NCBI RefSeq assembly: GCF_019263705.2
Contig: NZ_JADQDK010000001.1
Coordinates: forward strand, 4,712,001-4,776,000
Direction: 5' to 3'
Source of the DNA: Pseudonocardia abyssalis
GTDB taxonomy: Bacteria; Actinomycetota; Actinomycetes; Mycobacteriales; Pseudonocardiaceae
Length of the DNA: 64,000 bases
In this document: positions 40,792 through 49,483 of the stretch, piece by piece
Position numbering within the stretch: the first letter of the stretch is position 1
Layout: each line of letters starts with the position of its first letter
Notes under the pieces: model-generated
What the model saw: only the letters and a program-made list of their open reading frames with translations
What the model was told of the DNA's origin: nothing
Database searches by the model: none
Translations under genes and position numbers: made by a program

Positions 40792-41979
40792 ATGCGAACC
40801 GGATCGATGTCCCGGACGGCCACGACCTGCCTGGCGGCGGTGGGGGCGGCCGTCGTGCTGACGGTCGCCGCCGCGCAGCTCGCGTCGGCGGCGCCCGGCC
40901 CGGTGCCGGTCGCCCACCAGCAGGAGGACGCCGGTCCCGGGTCGGCGCACCGGGCACGGTCCCAGCCGACCCCCACGTCCCAGCCCACTCCCACGTCCCA
41001 GCCCACTCCCACGTCCCAGCCCACTCCCACGTCCCAGCCCACTCCCACGTCCCAGCCCACGACCCGGCCCGCTCCCGATCCGGAACCGGAACCGGAACCG
41101 GCCGAGCCGGTCCCCGCGGGCACCGAGCTCGCCGACCTGGTCGACGGCACCCGCACCGTCGAGGTCACCGACGCCGGGGAGCTGGAGTCGGCCCTGGAGG
41201 ACGCCGCGCCGGGCGACGTCATCCGGCTCGCGGCGGGCTCCTACGAGCCGATCGAGATCTCCGCGTCCGGCACGCCCGACGCCCCGATCACGCTCACCGG
41301 CCCGTCCGAGGCCGTGATCGACGCGGGCGACGACTCCGGCTACGCCGTGCACCTGCAGGAGGCGAGCCACTGGCAGCTCGTCGGGTTCGCCGTGGTCGGC
41401 GGGGGCAAAGGGGTCGTCGTCGACGGTGGCGGTTCCAACGTGCTCGACTCGCTGTCGGTCGGGGAGACCGGTGACGAGGCCGTGCACTTCCGCTCGTCGT
41501 CGTCGGACAACGTCATCCAGCGCTCCCGCATCCACGACACCGGGCTGGAGCAGCCGCAGTACGGCGAGGGTGTCTACGTCGGCAGCGCGAAGAGCAACTG
41601 GGGCCGGTACGGGCTCGACGGCGGTCCGGACCTGTCGATGGACAACCGCATCCTGGAGAACACGTTCGAGCGGATCACCGCGGAGAACATCGACATCAAG
41701 GAGGAGACCGGCGGCACCATCGTGGCCCGCAACAACTTCGACGGCTCGGCGATCAGCGGCGAGAACTACGCCGACTCGGTCGTGGACGTGAAGGGCTTCG
41801 ACGCGCAGGTCCTCGACAACATCACCACCGGCCGGAGCGACCAGCTGGGCAACATCATCGAGACCCATGTGATCACCGAGCCGGAGACGTCGGGCTGCGG
41901 CAACGTCATCGAGGGCAACCGGGTCGAGGGCTTCGAGCCGACCGGCGAGCTGGTGGCGGTGGACAAGAAGTGCGACTGA
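40792..41979 (+). CDS. Secreted beta-helix protein with repeat linker
   Basis: A 395-residue protein. A signal peptide (about 1-35, CLAAVGAAVVLTVAAAQLASA) is followed by a linker with five to six PTPTSQ repeats, then a DPEPEPEP run and a beta-helix domain (about 115-395). The domain shares GTPDAPITLTGPSEAVIDAG, GDEAVHFRSSSSDNVIQRS, GEGVYVGSAKSNW and NIDIKEETGG with the lipoprotein at 38402. The lack of a lipobox and the flexible linker suggest a wall-spanning or released enzyme or binder. ATG 40792 is used; ATG 40807 is also possible. Confidence 0.82.
   Translation: MRTGSMSRTATTCLAAVGAAVVLTVAAAQLASAAPGPVPVAHQQEDAGPGSAHRARSQPTPTSQPTPTSQPTPTSQPTPTSQPTPTSQPTTRPAPDPEPEPEPAEPVPAGTELADLVDGTRTVEVTDAGELESALEDAAPGDVIRLAAGSYEPIEISASGTPDAPITLTGPSEAVIDAGDDSGYAVHLQEASHWQLVGFAVVGGGKGVVVDGGGSNVLDSLSVGETGDEAVHFRSSSSDNVIQRSRIHDTGLEQPQYGEGVYVGSAKSNWGRYGLDGGPDLSMDNRILENTFERITAENIDIKEETGGTIVARNNFDGSAISGENYADSVVDVKGFDAQVLDNITTGRSDQLGNIIETHVITEPETSGCGNVIEGNRVEGFEPTGELVAVDKKCD
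40961..41060 (+). repeat. 18-bp tandem repeat coding for PTPTSQ
   Basis: About five copies of the unit CCCACGTCCCAGCCCACT lie in frame inside the secreted beta-helix gene. Copies are nearly identical at the DNA level, so the linker length is likely to vary among strains. Confidence 0.9.
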
Positions 41980-41989
41980 GAGGGGGCGA

Positions 41990-42394
41990 CTAGCGGAAGA
42001 CCACGGTCCGCAGCATGACGAAGTTGACGACCGTGGCGACGCCCTGGGCCAGCACCCACGCCGCGCTCGTGCGCAGCGGCATCGCCGGCAGGACGGCCAG
42101 GGCCAGGGTGTTGACGCCGACGTTGAGCGCGAACGTCGTGCCGTAGAGCAGCACGAACCCGGCGAAGCGGCTCTTCCCGCCGCCGGACGCGGTGAACGTG
42201 AAACGGCGGTTGAGCAGGTACGCGGTGGTGGTGCCGAGGATGAACGAGACGCCCTTGGCCACCGGCGGGACCACCCCGAGCTGCAGCAGCAGGTGGTAGA
42301 CCCCGAAGTCGACGAGAGCCGACACCACCCCCACGGCCACGAAGCGGGCGAGCTGCCCGCGCAGGCCGATGGGGGTGGTGCCGGTCGCCGTCAC
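41990..42394 (-). CDS. GtrA-family membrane protein (Rv3789-like)
   Basis: A 134-residue protein with four hydrophobic helices. The segment RFVAVGVVSALVDFGVYHLL opens the family, followed by GTTTAYLLNRRFTF and a final VNFVMLRTVVFR. GtrA proteins move or organise lipid-linked sugars; the M. tuberculosis homolog Rv3789 lies next to dprE1 and has been proposed to recruit arabinosyltransferase AftA. Here it is separated from dprE1 by a transporter operon. The start at 42394 is a GTG with a weak ribosome site; it is convergent with the exopolysaccharide operon, 10 bp away. Confidence 0.88.
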   Translation of the reverse strand: MTATGTTPIGLRGQLARFVAVGVVSALVDFGVYHLLLQLGVVPPVAKGVSFILGTTTAYLLNRRFTFTASGGGKSRFAGFVLLYGTTFALNVGVNTLALAVLPAMPLRTSAAWVLAQGVATVVNFVMLRTVVFR

Positions 42395-42603
42395 GTCGCG
42401 AAGGGTACCGACCCGGCCAGGCGCGACGATCGGAAGCCTGCCTCAGCCACCTCAGGTTGGCAGAGCATCACTGGCTGCTCTGATAGCCCGGAAGCGGGCA
42501 GCCCGATCGCCCCACCTACCCACGTGTTCGCTGTCGGCACTTGACGCGGCGGTGGCGTCGTCGCAGCCGGACAAGACCGAGGCATCGAACTCCCCGGCTC
42601 GCC

Positions 42604-43563
42604 TCACCCGGCGAAGCCATTCTCCTGCAGCCAGGACTCGGCGATCTCGTCGGGCAGCTCGCCGCCGACGTCGGCGCGCTCGTTGAGCCCGCGCATCACC
42701 TCGTCGGTGAGGAGGGCGGCGATCGGGTTGAACACCTCGGCCAGCTGCGGGTTGGCCGCGGCGACGTCCGAGCGCACCGTCATCGCGACGTTGTACTGGA
42801 CGAACGCGGCCTGGTCGTCGTCGAGCACCCGCAGGTTGTTGGCCGAGACGGCGCCGTCGGTGGCGGTGACCTCGCCGAACGTGCAGTCCGCGCCGGCCTT
42901 GACCAGCGGCGGGATCAGCGAGAGCTCGACCTCGGCGATGGCGCTGTCGGGCAGGTCGAAGCCGTAGGCCGCCTCCAGGCCCGGGAAGCCGTCGTCGCGG
43001 CTGAGGAACTCCGCGGCCGCGCAGGTCCGGGCCTGCTGCGGGTCGCTGTTGATCAGCGCCGCGTACTGGGTCAGGTTGGTGATCCCCAGCTCCGCCGCCC
43101 TGGATTCCTCGACAGCCATCGCATAGGTGTTGTTCAGCGGTGCCGCGTCCAGCCAGGTCACCTGGTTCGCCTCGTCCGCCGTCCGTACCGCCGCCAGGAG
43201 CTCGGCGGGGTCCGTGGGCGCCTCGGCCGCCTCGCGCTGGAGGTGGGTGGTCCATCCGGTGCCCGTGTACTCCCAGTACATATCGAGCTCTCCGGCCAGC
43301 AGCGCCCCACGGACGTTCGTGGATCCGGTGATGCTGACCAGCTCCGCCGCGGCGCCGCGCGCCTCGAGCGCCTGCTTGGCGATCTCTCCGAGAATCAGCT
43401 GCTCGGTGAACTCCTTCGACCCGACGGTGAACGTGGCGCCCGAGAGATCGACCCCTTCGATCGCGCCGCCGCCCGCTCCGCCGCCGGTCCCGCCGCCACC
43501 GCACGCGGTGACGGCCATCGCCGTGACCGCGACAGCGGCCAGTAGTCTCATCGTCCTGCGCAT
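42604..43563 (-). CDS. Glycine betaine-type ABC binding lipoprotein
   Basis: A 319-residue OpuAC-like substrate-binding lipoprotein. The signal peptide ends at lipobox VTACGG, followed by a Gly-rich linker. Conserved parts are FTVGSKEFTEQLILGEIAKQ, the STNVRGALLAGELDMYWEYTGTG region (two segments) and VVLDD-type turns. It binds quaternary amines (glycine betaine, choline or carnitine) outside the membrane. ATG 43563 has GAGGAG six bases upstream. It is the last gene of a four-gene operon. Confidence 0.92.
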   Translation of the reverse strand: MRRTMRLLAAVAVTAMAVTACGGGGTGGGAGGGAIEGVDLSGATFTVGSKEFTEQLILGEIAKQALEARGAAAELVSITGSTNVRGALLAGELDMYWEYTGTGWTTHLQREAAEAPTDPAELLAAVRTADEANQVTWLDAAPLNNTYAMAVEESRAAELGITNLTQYAALINSDPQQARTCAAAEFLSRDDGFPGLEAAYGFDLPDSAIAEVELSLIPPLVKAGADCTFGEVTATDGAVSANNLRVLDDDQAAFVQYNVAMTVRSDVAAANPQLAEVFNPIAALLTDEVMRGLNERADVGGELPDEIAESWLQENGFAG

Positions 43564-43583
43564 GGCTTCTCCTCGTCCGATAC

Positions 43584-44345
43584 CTATAGGCCCTTGGGCC
43601 GGAGCACGTCCTCGGCGACGCGCCCGAGGTAGTCGATGAACAGCGCCAGCACAGCGGTGAGCACGCTGCCGACCACCGTGACGATCGGCCGGTTGGCCAC
43701 CAACCCGGCGATGATGATGCCGCCGAGTCCGCCGGCGTTCGTGAGCGCGACCAGCGACGCCGTGCCGACGTTGATCACCAGTGCGGTGCGCAGGCCGGTG
43801 AGGATGACGGGCACGGCGAGTGGGAGCTCGATGCGGGTGAGGACGCCGAACCTGCTCATCCCCATCCCCCGGCCGGACTCGATCACGGCTGTGTCGACCT
43901 GCGTCAGCCCGATCATCGTGTTGCGCAGCACCGGGAGCGCGGAGTACGCCACCAGCGCGACCACCGCGGGCCAGAAGCCGATGCCCCACACGATCGCGAA
44001 CAGCACCAGCAGGCCGATCGACGGGATGGCCTGCCCGATGTTGAACACAGCGACGGCCGGGCCGGTGATCCGGCGCGCGAACGGGCGGGTCAGCAGGACG
44101 CCGACAGGAACGGCGATGAGCAGCACGATCAACGTGGACACCGCCGTCAGCACGATGTGCTCGAGCGTGGCCTGGATGATGAACGGCGCATTGACACGCC
44201 GCTCGGAGATGCTGTCGAGGGTCTGGCTGCTGACGTAGGCGTAGAGCACGGCCAGCACCGCGAGCAGGATCGCGGGCGTCACCAGGTAGCCCGGTAGCGA
44301 GCGGCGGCCCGGTGCGGCGAGCTGCTCGGGTACGGGGACGGTCAT
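43584..44345 (-). CDS. Glycine betaine-type ABC permease
   Basis: A 253-residue permease with about six helices and the EAA-type loop ESGRGMGMSRFGVLTRIELPLAVPVILTG (conserved as ESGRGMG..ELPLA). It is of the OpuBB/OpuCB type. The N-terminal 50 residues form an extra helix and an outer loop. The ATG overlaps the TGA of the ATPase gene (ATGA). With the second permease at 45517 it would form the heterodimeric channel of an osmoprotectant importer. Confidence 0.92.
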   Translation of the reverse strand: MTVPVPEQLAAPGRRSLPGYLVTPAILLAVLAVLYAYVSSQTLDSISERRVNAPFIIQATLEHIVLTAVSTLIVLLIAVPVGVLLTRPFARRITGPAVAVFNIGQAIPSIGLLVLFAIVWGIGFWPAVVALVAYSALPVLRNTMIGLTQVDTAVIESGRGMGMSRFGVLTRIELPLAVPVILTGLRTALVINVGTASLVALTNAGGLGGIIIAGLVANRPIVTVVGSVLTAVLALFIDYLGRVAEDVLRPKGL

Positions 44346-45520
44346 GGCGAGTCGGTCCCGGCCGCCTCGTCCCGCAGGCGGTCGTGTTCGGCGGACCGCA
44401 TCCCGCGGATGGCTTCATTGATCGTGTCGATATCGACGATCCCGGCGAACGCACCGGACTCGTCGGTCACGACCGCGGTGCTGTAGCGGGCCGTCAGCAT
44501 CTCGTTGAGGGTGTCGCTGAGCGTGGCCCGCGGCTCGACGACGGCCAGCGGGAGACCGCGCTCGGCGAGCCCGCGCCCATCGGCATGCGCCAGGTGCTCA
44601 GCGGTGACCCAGCTCCGGGGCCGGTCGCCGTCGCCGAGCACCAGAAGCGAGCCCTTGTCGCTGGCCCGCAGAACGGCACGGGCCTCGTCGAGGTCGACGC
44701 CCTCGTGCACGGTGGGCCAGGTACTCAACGCGATATCACGCACCCGGCTCAGGCTCAGCCGCTTGAGCGATGCGCCGCGGCCGATGAAGTCGGCCACGAA
44801 CTCATCGGCCGGGTTCACCAGGATCCGCTCGGGGGTGTCGAACTGGGCGATCCGGGAGCGGTCGCGCAGGATTGCGATCCGGTCCCCCATCTTGATCGCC
44901 TCGTCGATGTCGTGGGTGACGAACACGATCGTCTTCTTGATCTCGGCCTGGAGTCGGAGGAACTCGTTCTGCAGGCGGTCGCGGGTGATCGGGTCGATCG
45001 CGCCGAACGGCTCGTCCATGAGCATGACGTCGGGGTCGGCGCTCATCGCCCGCGCGACGCCGATGCGCTGGCGCTGGCCGCCGGAGAGCTGCTTGGGGAA
45101 GCGGTCGCGGTAGTCGTCCGGATCCATCCCGACCGTCCGGATCAGCTCGTCGACACGGTCGGCGATGCGCTTCTTGTCCCACCCCAGCAGCTTGGGCACG
45201 GTGGCGATGTTCTGCGCGATCGTCTGGTGCGGGAACAGGCCGATCTGCTGGATGACGTAGCCGATGCGGCGGCGCAGCCGGTCGGGGTCGACCTTCGTGA
45301 CGTCCTCGTCGTCGAGGAAGATCCGTCCCGATGTCGGCTCGATCAGCCGGTTGATCAGCTTCATGGTGGTGGTCTTGCCGCAGCCGGACGGACCCACGAA
45401 GATCACGATCTCGCCCTCGGGGATCTCCATCGAGAGCTCCTCGACGGCGGCCTGCGTCTGCCCGGGGAACCTCTTGGTCAATCCGTCGAGCCGGATCTTG
45501 ATCCGCTTCCCGTCCGTCAT
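44342..45520 (-). CDS. Glycine betaine-type ABC ATPase with CBS region
   Basis: A 392-residue ATPase with Walker A VGPSGCGKTTTMKL, signature LSGGQRQRIGVARA and Walker B VMLMDEPFGAID. After the nucleotide-binding domain (1-about 245) a C-terminal CBS-type region (about 260-375, ending AVVTDESGAFAGIVDIDTI) is present, as in OpuA/OpuC ATPases, where CBS domains sense ionic strength or nucleotides such as c-di-AMP. Both ends overlap the neighbouring permease genes, so the subunits are translationally coupled. Confidence 0.94.
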   Translation of the reverse strand: MTDGKRIKIRLDGLTKRFPGQTQAAVEELSMEIPEGEIVIFVGPSGCGKTTTMKLINRLIEPTSGRIFLDDEDVTKVDPDRLRRRIGYVIQQIGLFPHQTIAQNIATVPKLLGWDKKRIADRVDELIRTVGMDPDDYRDRFPKQLSGGQRQRIGVARAMSADPDVMLMDEPFGAIDPITRDRLQNEFLRLQAEIKKTIVFVTHDIDEAIKMGDRIAILRDRSRIAQFDTPERILVNPADEFVADFIGRGASLKRLSLSRVRDIALSTWPTVHEGVDLDEARAVLRASDKGSLLVLGDGDRPRSWVTAEHLAHADGRGLAERGLPLAVVEPRATLSDTLNEMLTARYSTAVVTDESGAFAGIVDIDTINEAIRGMRSAEHDRLRDEAAGTDSP

Positions 45521-46161
45521 CGGACCCCCCGTGATGTCGTCAGCCGGTTGAGGAGCACGAACAGCAGGTCTGCGAGTACCGCGAGGACCACCACCCCGAG
45601 CGTGCCGCCGAGCACCTGGTTCAGCGCGTTCGGGCTGCTGATCCGCGACAGCCCGGAGAAGATCTCGTTGCCCAGCCCCGGACCCTGGATGTAGGCCCCG
45701 ATCGCCGCGATGCCCAGCGCCAGCAGGGTGGACACCCGCATCCCCGTGAGGATCACCGGCCAGGCCAGCGGCAGCTCGATGTGCAACAGCCGCTGCAGCC
45801 GGCTCAGGCCCATCCCCTGCGCGGACTCCACGACCGCCGGGTCGACCTCGCGCAGGCCGACGATCGTGTTGGCGACGATCGGGAGCAGCGAGTACATGAC
45901 CAGCGCGACGACCACGGGCGTGGTGCCAATGCCGAGGACGTTGATGAACAGGCCGAACAACGCCAGGGACGGGATCGTCAGGAACACCGAGACGACGGCG
46001 ATGACGACCTGCCCGGACCGCTTCCTGTCGTAGGTGGCCAACCCCAGACCGACCCCGATGACCGTGGCGATCAGCACGGAGACGCCCACGACCAGCGCAT
46101 GCTCGATACCGAGCTCGAGCAGGTTGTCCAGGCGCGAGGCCAGGAAGTCGGCGAAGCTCAC
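45517..46161 (-). CDS. Glycine betaine-type ABC permease, first gene
   Basis: A 214-residue permease with about six helices and the EAA-loop ESAQGMGLSRLQRLLHIELPLA region (split: ESAQGMGLSR, IELPLAWPVILTG). It opens the OpuC-like operon permease-ATPase-permease-binding protein. GTG 46161 gives VSFADFLASRLDNLLELGIEHAL, the usual family start; the preceding in-frame residues are Arg-rich and not typical. The upstream gap of about 560 bp should hold the promoter. Confidence 0.9.
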   Translation of the reverse strand: MSFADFLASRLDNLLELGIEHALVVGVSVLIATVIGVGLGLATYDRKRSGQVVIAVVSVFLTIPSLALFGLFINVLGIGTTPVVVALVMYSLLPIVANTIVGLREVDPAVVESAQGMGLSRLQRLLHIELPLAWPVILTGMRVSTLLALGIAAIGAYIQGPGLGNEIFSGLSRISSPNALNQVLGGTLGVVVLAVLADLLFVLLNRLTTSRGVR

Positions 46162-46722
46162 GCGGTGGCGCCTTCGACGGACAGGCAACACATCGTGGCA
46201 GCCCCCCTGCCTCGCATGACGCCCCCTCTGATCAAGAGGGTCGGGGCGACCATGACACGTTCGGAGCGGCCCTCACAACCGGTGGAGCGCAGCGCAACGA
46301 AGTCGAGACCCGGGTGACGGTCGCTCGGCGAGCGCAGCCCGCTGCCCGGCACCGTTCCGATTCGACCACCGCCGCCCAGGACGGCTGCACCCGGGATGAC
46401 TCGGGTCGGTGACCACGGCCGACCCCGGATCGTCGAACTCACCCGTGGGTACGCACAGGCGTGACTGCTCAACGTCGTCGCCGACCACTCACGACGGCAC
46501 CGAGGACGTCAGCATCGAGCCCGGACCAGCCACCTCCATCGCTGCGGTAGCTCCTGGATCGACGAGGTCGAGCACGAGGTACGGGGCCCGACCCGAGTCA
46601 CCCGCAATTGGGTGAACCGTGACATCCGCGCGGCGATCCAGGACAGCCGGCGATCCCTGTGCGACCGGTATCCGCGAGCGGTTCACACCTGCATCCGCGC
46701 CTCCGCGCGAACCCACTGACAC
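46162..46722. other. Gap of 561 bp: promoter region and possible gene remnant
   Basis: A stem-loop (CCCTCT-GATCA-AGAGGG, 46224-46240) lies 60 bp before the transporter operon. From about 46531 to 46719 the plus strand has an open frame with no start that reads like decayed protein sequence (SSWIDEVEHEVRG, TRNWVNRDIRAAIQDSRRSL) and ends in TGA; I do not recognise it. Nothing else is visible. Confidence 0.45.
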
Positions 46723-47319
46723 TCAGAACTTCAGACCGCCCACCTGGTAGCGCCGGCGCACCGTCACCGAACCCATCCCCGTGCGCCCGTGCACCACGAA
46801 GTGCACCGACCCGGGACGCGGCCGCGAGGGGACCTTGCTCTTGACCGTGCCCATTCCGGAGGCCACGTCGTCGACGTTCGCGGTGGCGTCGTCGGGCACC
46901 AGCAGGCGGATCGTGCCCGCGCCGACGTCGACCTCGATCTCGACGACCGCGTGGTGGATCGTGGTGTCGCAGAAGTCGAGCACGATCGTGCCCATCGCCG
47001 ACTGCAGCCGCAGGCGGGCGGGCACGTCCCAGTCACCCGTCCGCTTGATCGTCGACATGCCCGCGCGCAGCACCACCGGCGGGCCGGACGGGGTCGACGG
47101 CAGCGCGACCGCCGCCGTGACCGCGGCCCCGGGGAGGTCGGCCAGCGGGGGCACCAGCTCGGCCTCGTAGCGGGCGCCGTAGACGACGGAGAGCCGTTCC
47201 TCCAGCTCGGAGACGGTGATCCGGCCCTCGGCGAGCGCCTGGTTGAGGCGTGTGGCCGCGCGTTCCCGGTCGGCGTCGGAGATCCGGATTCCCGGCGGAT
47301 CGGGCGGCTGGACGGTCAC
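46723..47319 (-). CDS. DUF1707/LiaF-like domain protein
   Basis: A 198-residue protein with an N-terminal DUF1707 SHOCT-like domain (about 10-60: RISDADRERAATRLNQALAE, GRITVSELEERLSVVYGA) and a C-terminal beta-rich part similar to cell wall-active antibiotic response (LiaF-type) domains (MGTIVLDFCDTTI, VDVGAGTIRLLVPDDATANV, GMGTVKSKVP). There is no transmembrane helix, so it is cytosolic or peripheral. DUF1707 proteins are actinobacterial and probably bind other proteins in envelope stress. It is divergent from dprE1 with 57 bp between starts. Confidence 0.85.
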   Translation of the reverse strand: MTVQPPDPPGIRISDADRERAATRLNQALAEGRITVSELEERLSVVYGARYEAELVPPLADLPGAAVTAAVALPSTPSGPPVVLRAGMSTIKRTGDWDVPARLRLQSAMGTIVLDFCDTTIHHAVVEIEVDVGAGTIRLLVPDDATANVDDVASGMGTVKSKVPSRPRPGSVHFVVHGRTGMGSVTVRRRYQVGGLKF

Positions 47320-47376
47320 GCCGTCGAGGATAGTGCCGCCGCGGCCGGTGCTCCGTGCGCGCGTAACCTGACCACG

Positions 47377-48720
47377 ATGCCGAACACGAGCCTGCGCGGG
47401 TGGGGACGCACCGCGCCCACCCGCGCGAACGTCGTCCCGGTGCGCTCCGCGGCCGACGTCACCGCGGCCCTCGCCGCCGCCGGGCCGCGCGGGGTGATCG
47501 CCCGCGGTCTGGGCCGGTCCTACGGCGACCCGGCGCAGAACGCGGGCGGCACCGTCCTGGACATGACCGGGCTCGACCGCATCCACTCCGTCGACGCCGA
47601 CTCCGGCCGCGTCGTCGTCGACGCCGGGGTGAGCCTCGACGCGCTGATGCGTGCCGCGCTCCCGTTCGGGCTGTGGCTACCGGTGCTCCCGGGCACCCGC
47701 CAGGTCACCGTCGGCGGGGCGATCGGCGCCGACATCCACGGCAAGGCCCACCACGTCGTCGGCAGCTTCGGCAACCACGTCGAGTCGCTCGACCTGGTCA
47801 CCGCCGACGGCCGCGCGCACACCCTCACCCCGTCCGACGACCTGTTCTGGGCCACCGTCGGCGGGATGGGCCTCACCGGCGTCGTCGTGCGGGCCGTGCT
47901 GGTGCTGCACCACGTCGAGACGGCGTACTTCAAGGTCGACACCGAGCAGATCGACAACCTCGACGAGCTGATGGCGCGCCAGTCCGTCGACGACGAGAAG
48001 TACGCGGAGACGGTGTCCTGGTTCGACGCGGTCAGCACCGGGGCGCAGTTCGGGCGCGGGCTGCTCATGCGCGCCAACCACGCCACCCTCGACGAGCTGC
48101 CGCCGAAGCTGCGCGCCCGCCCGCTGCGCTTCGACGCCCCGCAGCTGCTGACCGTGCCCGACGTGTTCCCGCCCGGGCTGCTCAACCGGCTCACGGGCAA
48201 GCTGTTCAGCGAGGTCTGGTACCGCAAGTCGCCCACGAAGCTCGGCGCGATCCAGAACATCACGCAGTTCCTGCACCCGCTCGACATCGTCGGCGAGTGG
48301 AACCGCGGCTACGGGCCGCGCGGGTTCCTGCAGTACCAGTTCGTGGTGCCGCTCGAGCGCGGCGACGTCGTGCGGGGCGTGCTGGACCGCATGCACGCCG
48401 CGGGCCAGGTCTCCGCGCTCAACGTGCTCAAGCGCTTCGGTGAGGGCAACCGGGCGCCGCTGTCGTTCCCGCGGCCGGGCTGGACGCTGTGCGTCGACAT
48501 CCCCGTCAACGACGGGCTCGGGCCGCTGTGCGACGAGCTCGACGAGCTGGTCCTCGACGCGGGCGGCCGGCACTACCTGGCCAAGGAGTCCCGCACCACG
48601 CCCGAGGCGATCCGGCGCGGCTACCCGCGTCTCGACGAGTGGCGCAAGGTCCGCGACGCCGCCGATCCCACGGGCGTGTTCACGTCCGACATGTCCCGAC
48701 GCCTGGAGCTCACCTCATGA
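47377..48720 (+). CDS. dprE1: Decaprenylphosphoryl-beta-D-ribose 2'-oxidase DprE1
   Basis: A 447-residue FAD enzyme of the VAO family that oxidises decaprenyl-phosphoryl ribose to the 2'-keto form, the first step in making the arabinofuranose donor DPA. Features are the start LRGWGRTAPTRANVVPV, FAD motif ARGLGRSYGDPAQNAGG and the substrate domain motif LPVLPGTRQVTVGGAIGADIHGK (contains GGAIGADIHGKAHH). Cys372 in PGWTLCVDIPV corresponds to Cys387 of M. tuberculosis, the residue modified by benzothiazinones. It ends in an ATGA overlap with dprE2. Confidence 0.96.
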   Translation: MPNTSLRGWGRTAPTRANVVPVRSAADVTAALAAAGPRGVIARGLGRSYGDPAQNAGGTVLDMTGLDRIHSVDADSGRVVVDAGVSLDALMRAALPFGLWLPVLPGTRQVTVGGAIGADIHGKAHHVVGSFGNHVESLDLVTADGRAHTLTPSDDLFWATVGGMGLTGVVVRAVLVLHHVETAYFKVDTEQIDNLDELMARQSVDDEKYAETVSWFDAVSTGAQFGRGLLMRANHATLDELPPKLRARPLRFDAPQLLTVPDVFPPGLLNRLTGKLFSEVWYRKSPTKLGAIQNITQFLHPLDIVGEWNRGYGPRGFLQYQFVVPLERGDVVRGVLDRMHAAGQVSALNVLKRFGEGNRAPLSFPRPGWTLCVDIPVNDGLGPLCDELDELVLDAGGRHYLAKESRTTPEAIRRGYPRLDEWRKVRDAADPTGVFTSDMSRRLELTS

Positions 48721-49472
48721 TCGATGCCGTCGGCAACCCGCAGTCCGTCCTCGTGATGGGCGGGACCAGCGAGATCGGGCTCGCCGTCGTCGAGGCGTTC
48801 GCCTCCGACCGGCCGCTGCGCGTCGTGCTGGCCGCCCGCAAGTCCGACCGGCTCGGCGCGGCACAGGCCCGGCTGGAGAAGCTCGGCTGCGCGGTGGAGA
48901 CGATCGAGTTCGACGCCACCGCCCCGGAGACCCACTCCGAGGTCGTCCGTGCGGCGTTCGCGGGCGGTGACATCGACGTCGCGCTCGTCGCGTTCGGGTT
49001 GCTCGGCGACAACGAGGTCGCCTGGACCGACGTCGACGCCGCGGTGGAGCTCGCGCAGGTCAACTACACCGCCGCGGTGTCCGTCGGGGTCGCGCTCGGC
49101 AAGCGGATGACCGAGCAGGGCCACGGCGCGATCGTCGCGTTCTCCTCGGTGGCCGGGGAGCGCGCGCGGCGCTCCAACTTCGTCTACGGCTCCACCAAGG
49201 CCGGGATGGACGCGTTCTACTCGGGCCTGACCGAGGCGCTGCGGCCCGCGGGCGTGCACGTCACCGTGGTGCGGCCGGGCTTCGTGCACACCCGGATGAC
49301 CGAGGGCCTCTCGCCCGCGCCGCTCTCGACGACCCCCGAGGCCGTCGCGGCGATCACCGTCGACGCGGTGCGCCACCGCCGGGAGCTGGTCTGGGCACCG
49401 GGCCCGCTGCGGTTCGTCATGAGCGCGCTGCGGCACGTGCCGCGCCCGCTGTTCCGCCGACTGCCGGTCTGA
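48717..49472 (+). CDS. dprE2: Decaprenylphosphoryl-2-keto-ribose reductase DprE2
   Basis: A 251-residue short-chain dehydrogenase. It has the NAD(P)H motif VMGGTSEIGLAVVEAFA and the catalytic Ser-Tyr-Lys in SSVAGERARRSNFVYGSTKAG. With DprE1 it completes the epimerisation of decaprenyl-phosphoryl ribose to arabinose. The ATG overlaps the dprE1 stop by four bases. The late hydrophobic stretch (FVMSALRHVPRPLFRRLPV) may help it sit at the membrane. A strong hairpin follows. Confidence 0.95.
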   Translation: MIDAVGNPQSVLVMGGTSEIGLAVVEAFASDRPLRVVLAARKSDRLGAAQARLEKLGCAVETIEFDATAPETHSEVVRAAFAGGDIDVALVAFGLLGDNEVAWTDVDAAVELAQVNYTAAVSVGVALGKRMTEQGHGAIVAFSSVAGERARRSNFVYGSTKAGMDAFYSGLTEALRPAGVHVTVVRPGFVHTRMTEGLSPAPLSTTPEAVAAITVDAVRHRRELVWAPGPLRFVMSALRHVPRPLFRRLPV

Positions 49473-49483
49473 GACACGTCCGC

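Noticed and set aside
46224..46240. Stem-loop before the betaine transporter as a riboswitch
   Set aside because: Only one short stem is visible, with no conserved aptamer features; called a simple stem-loop.
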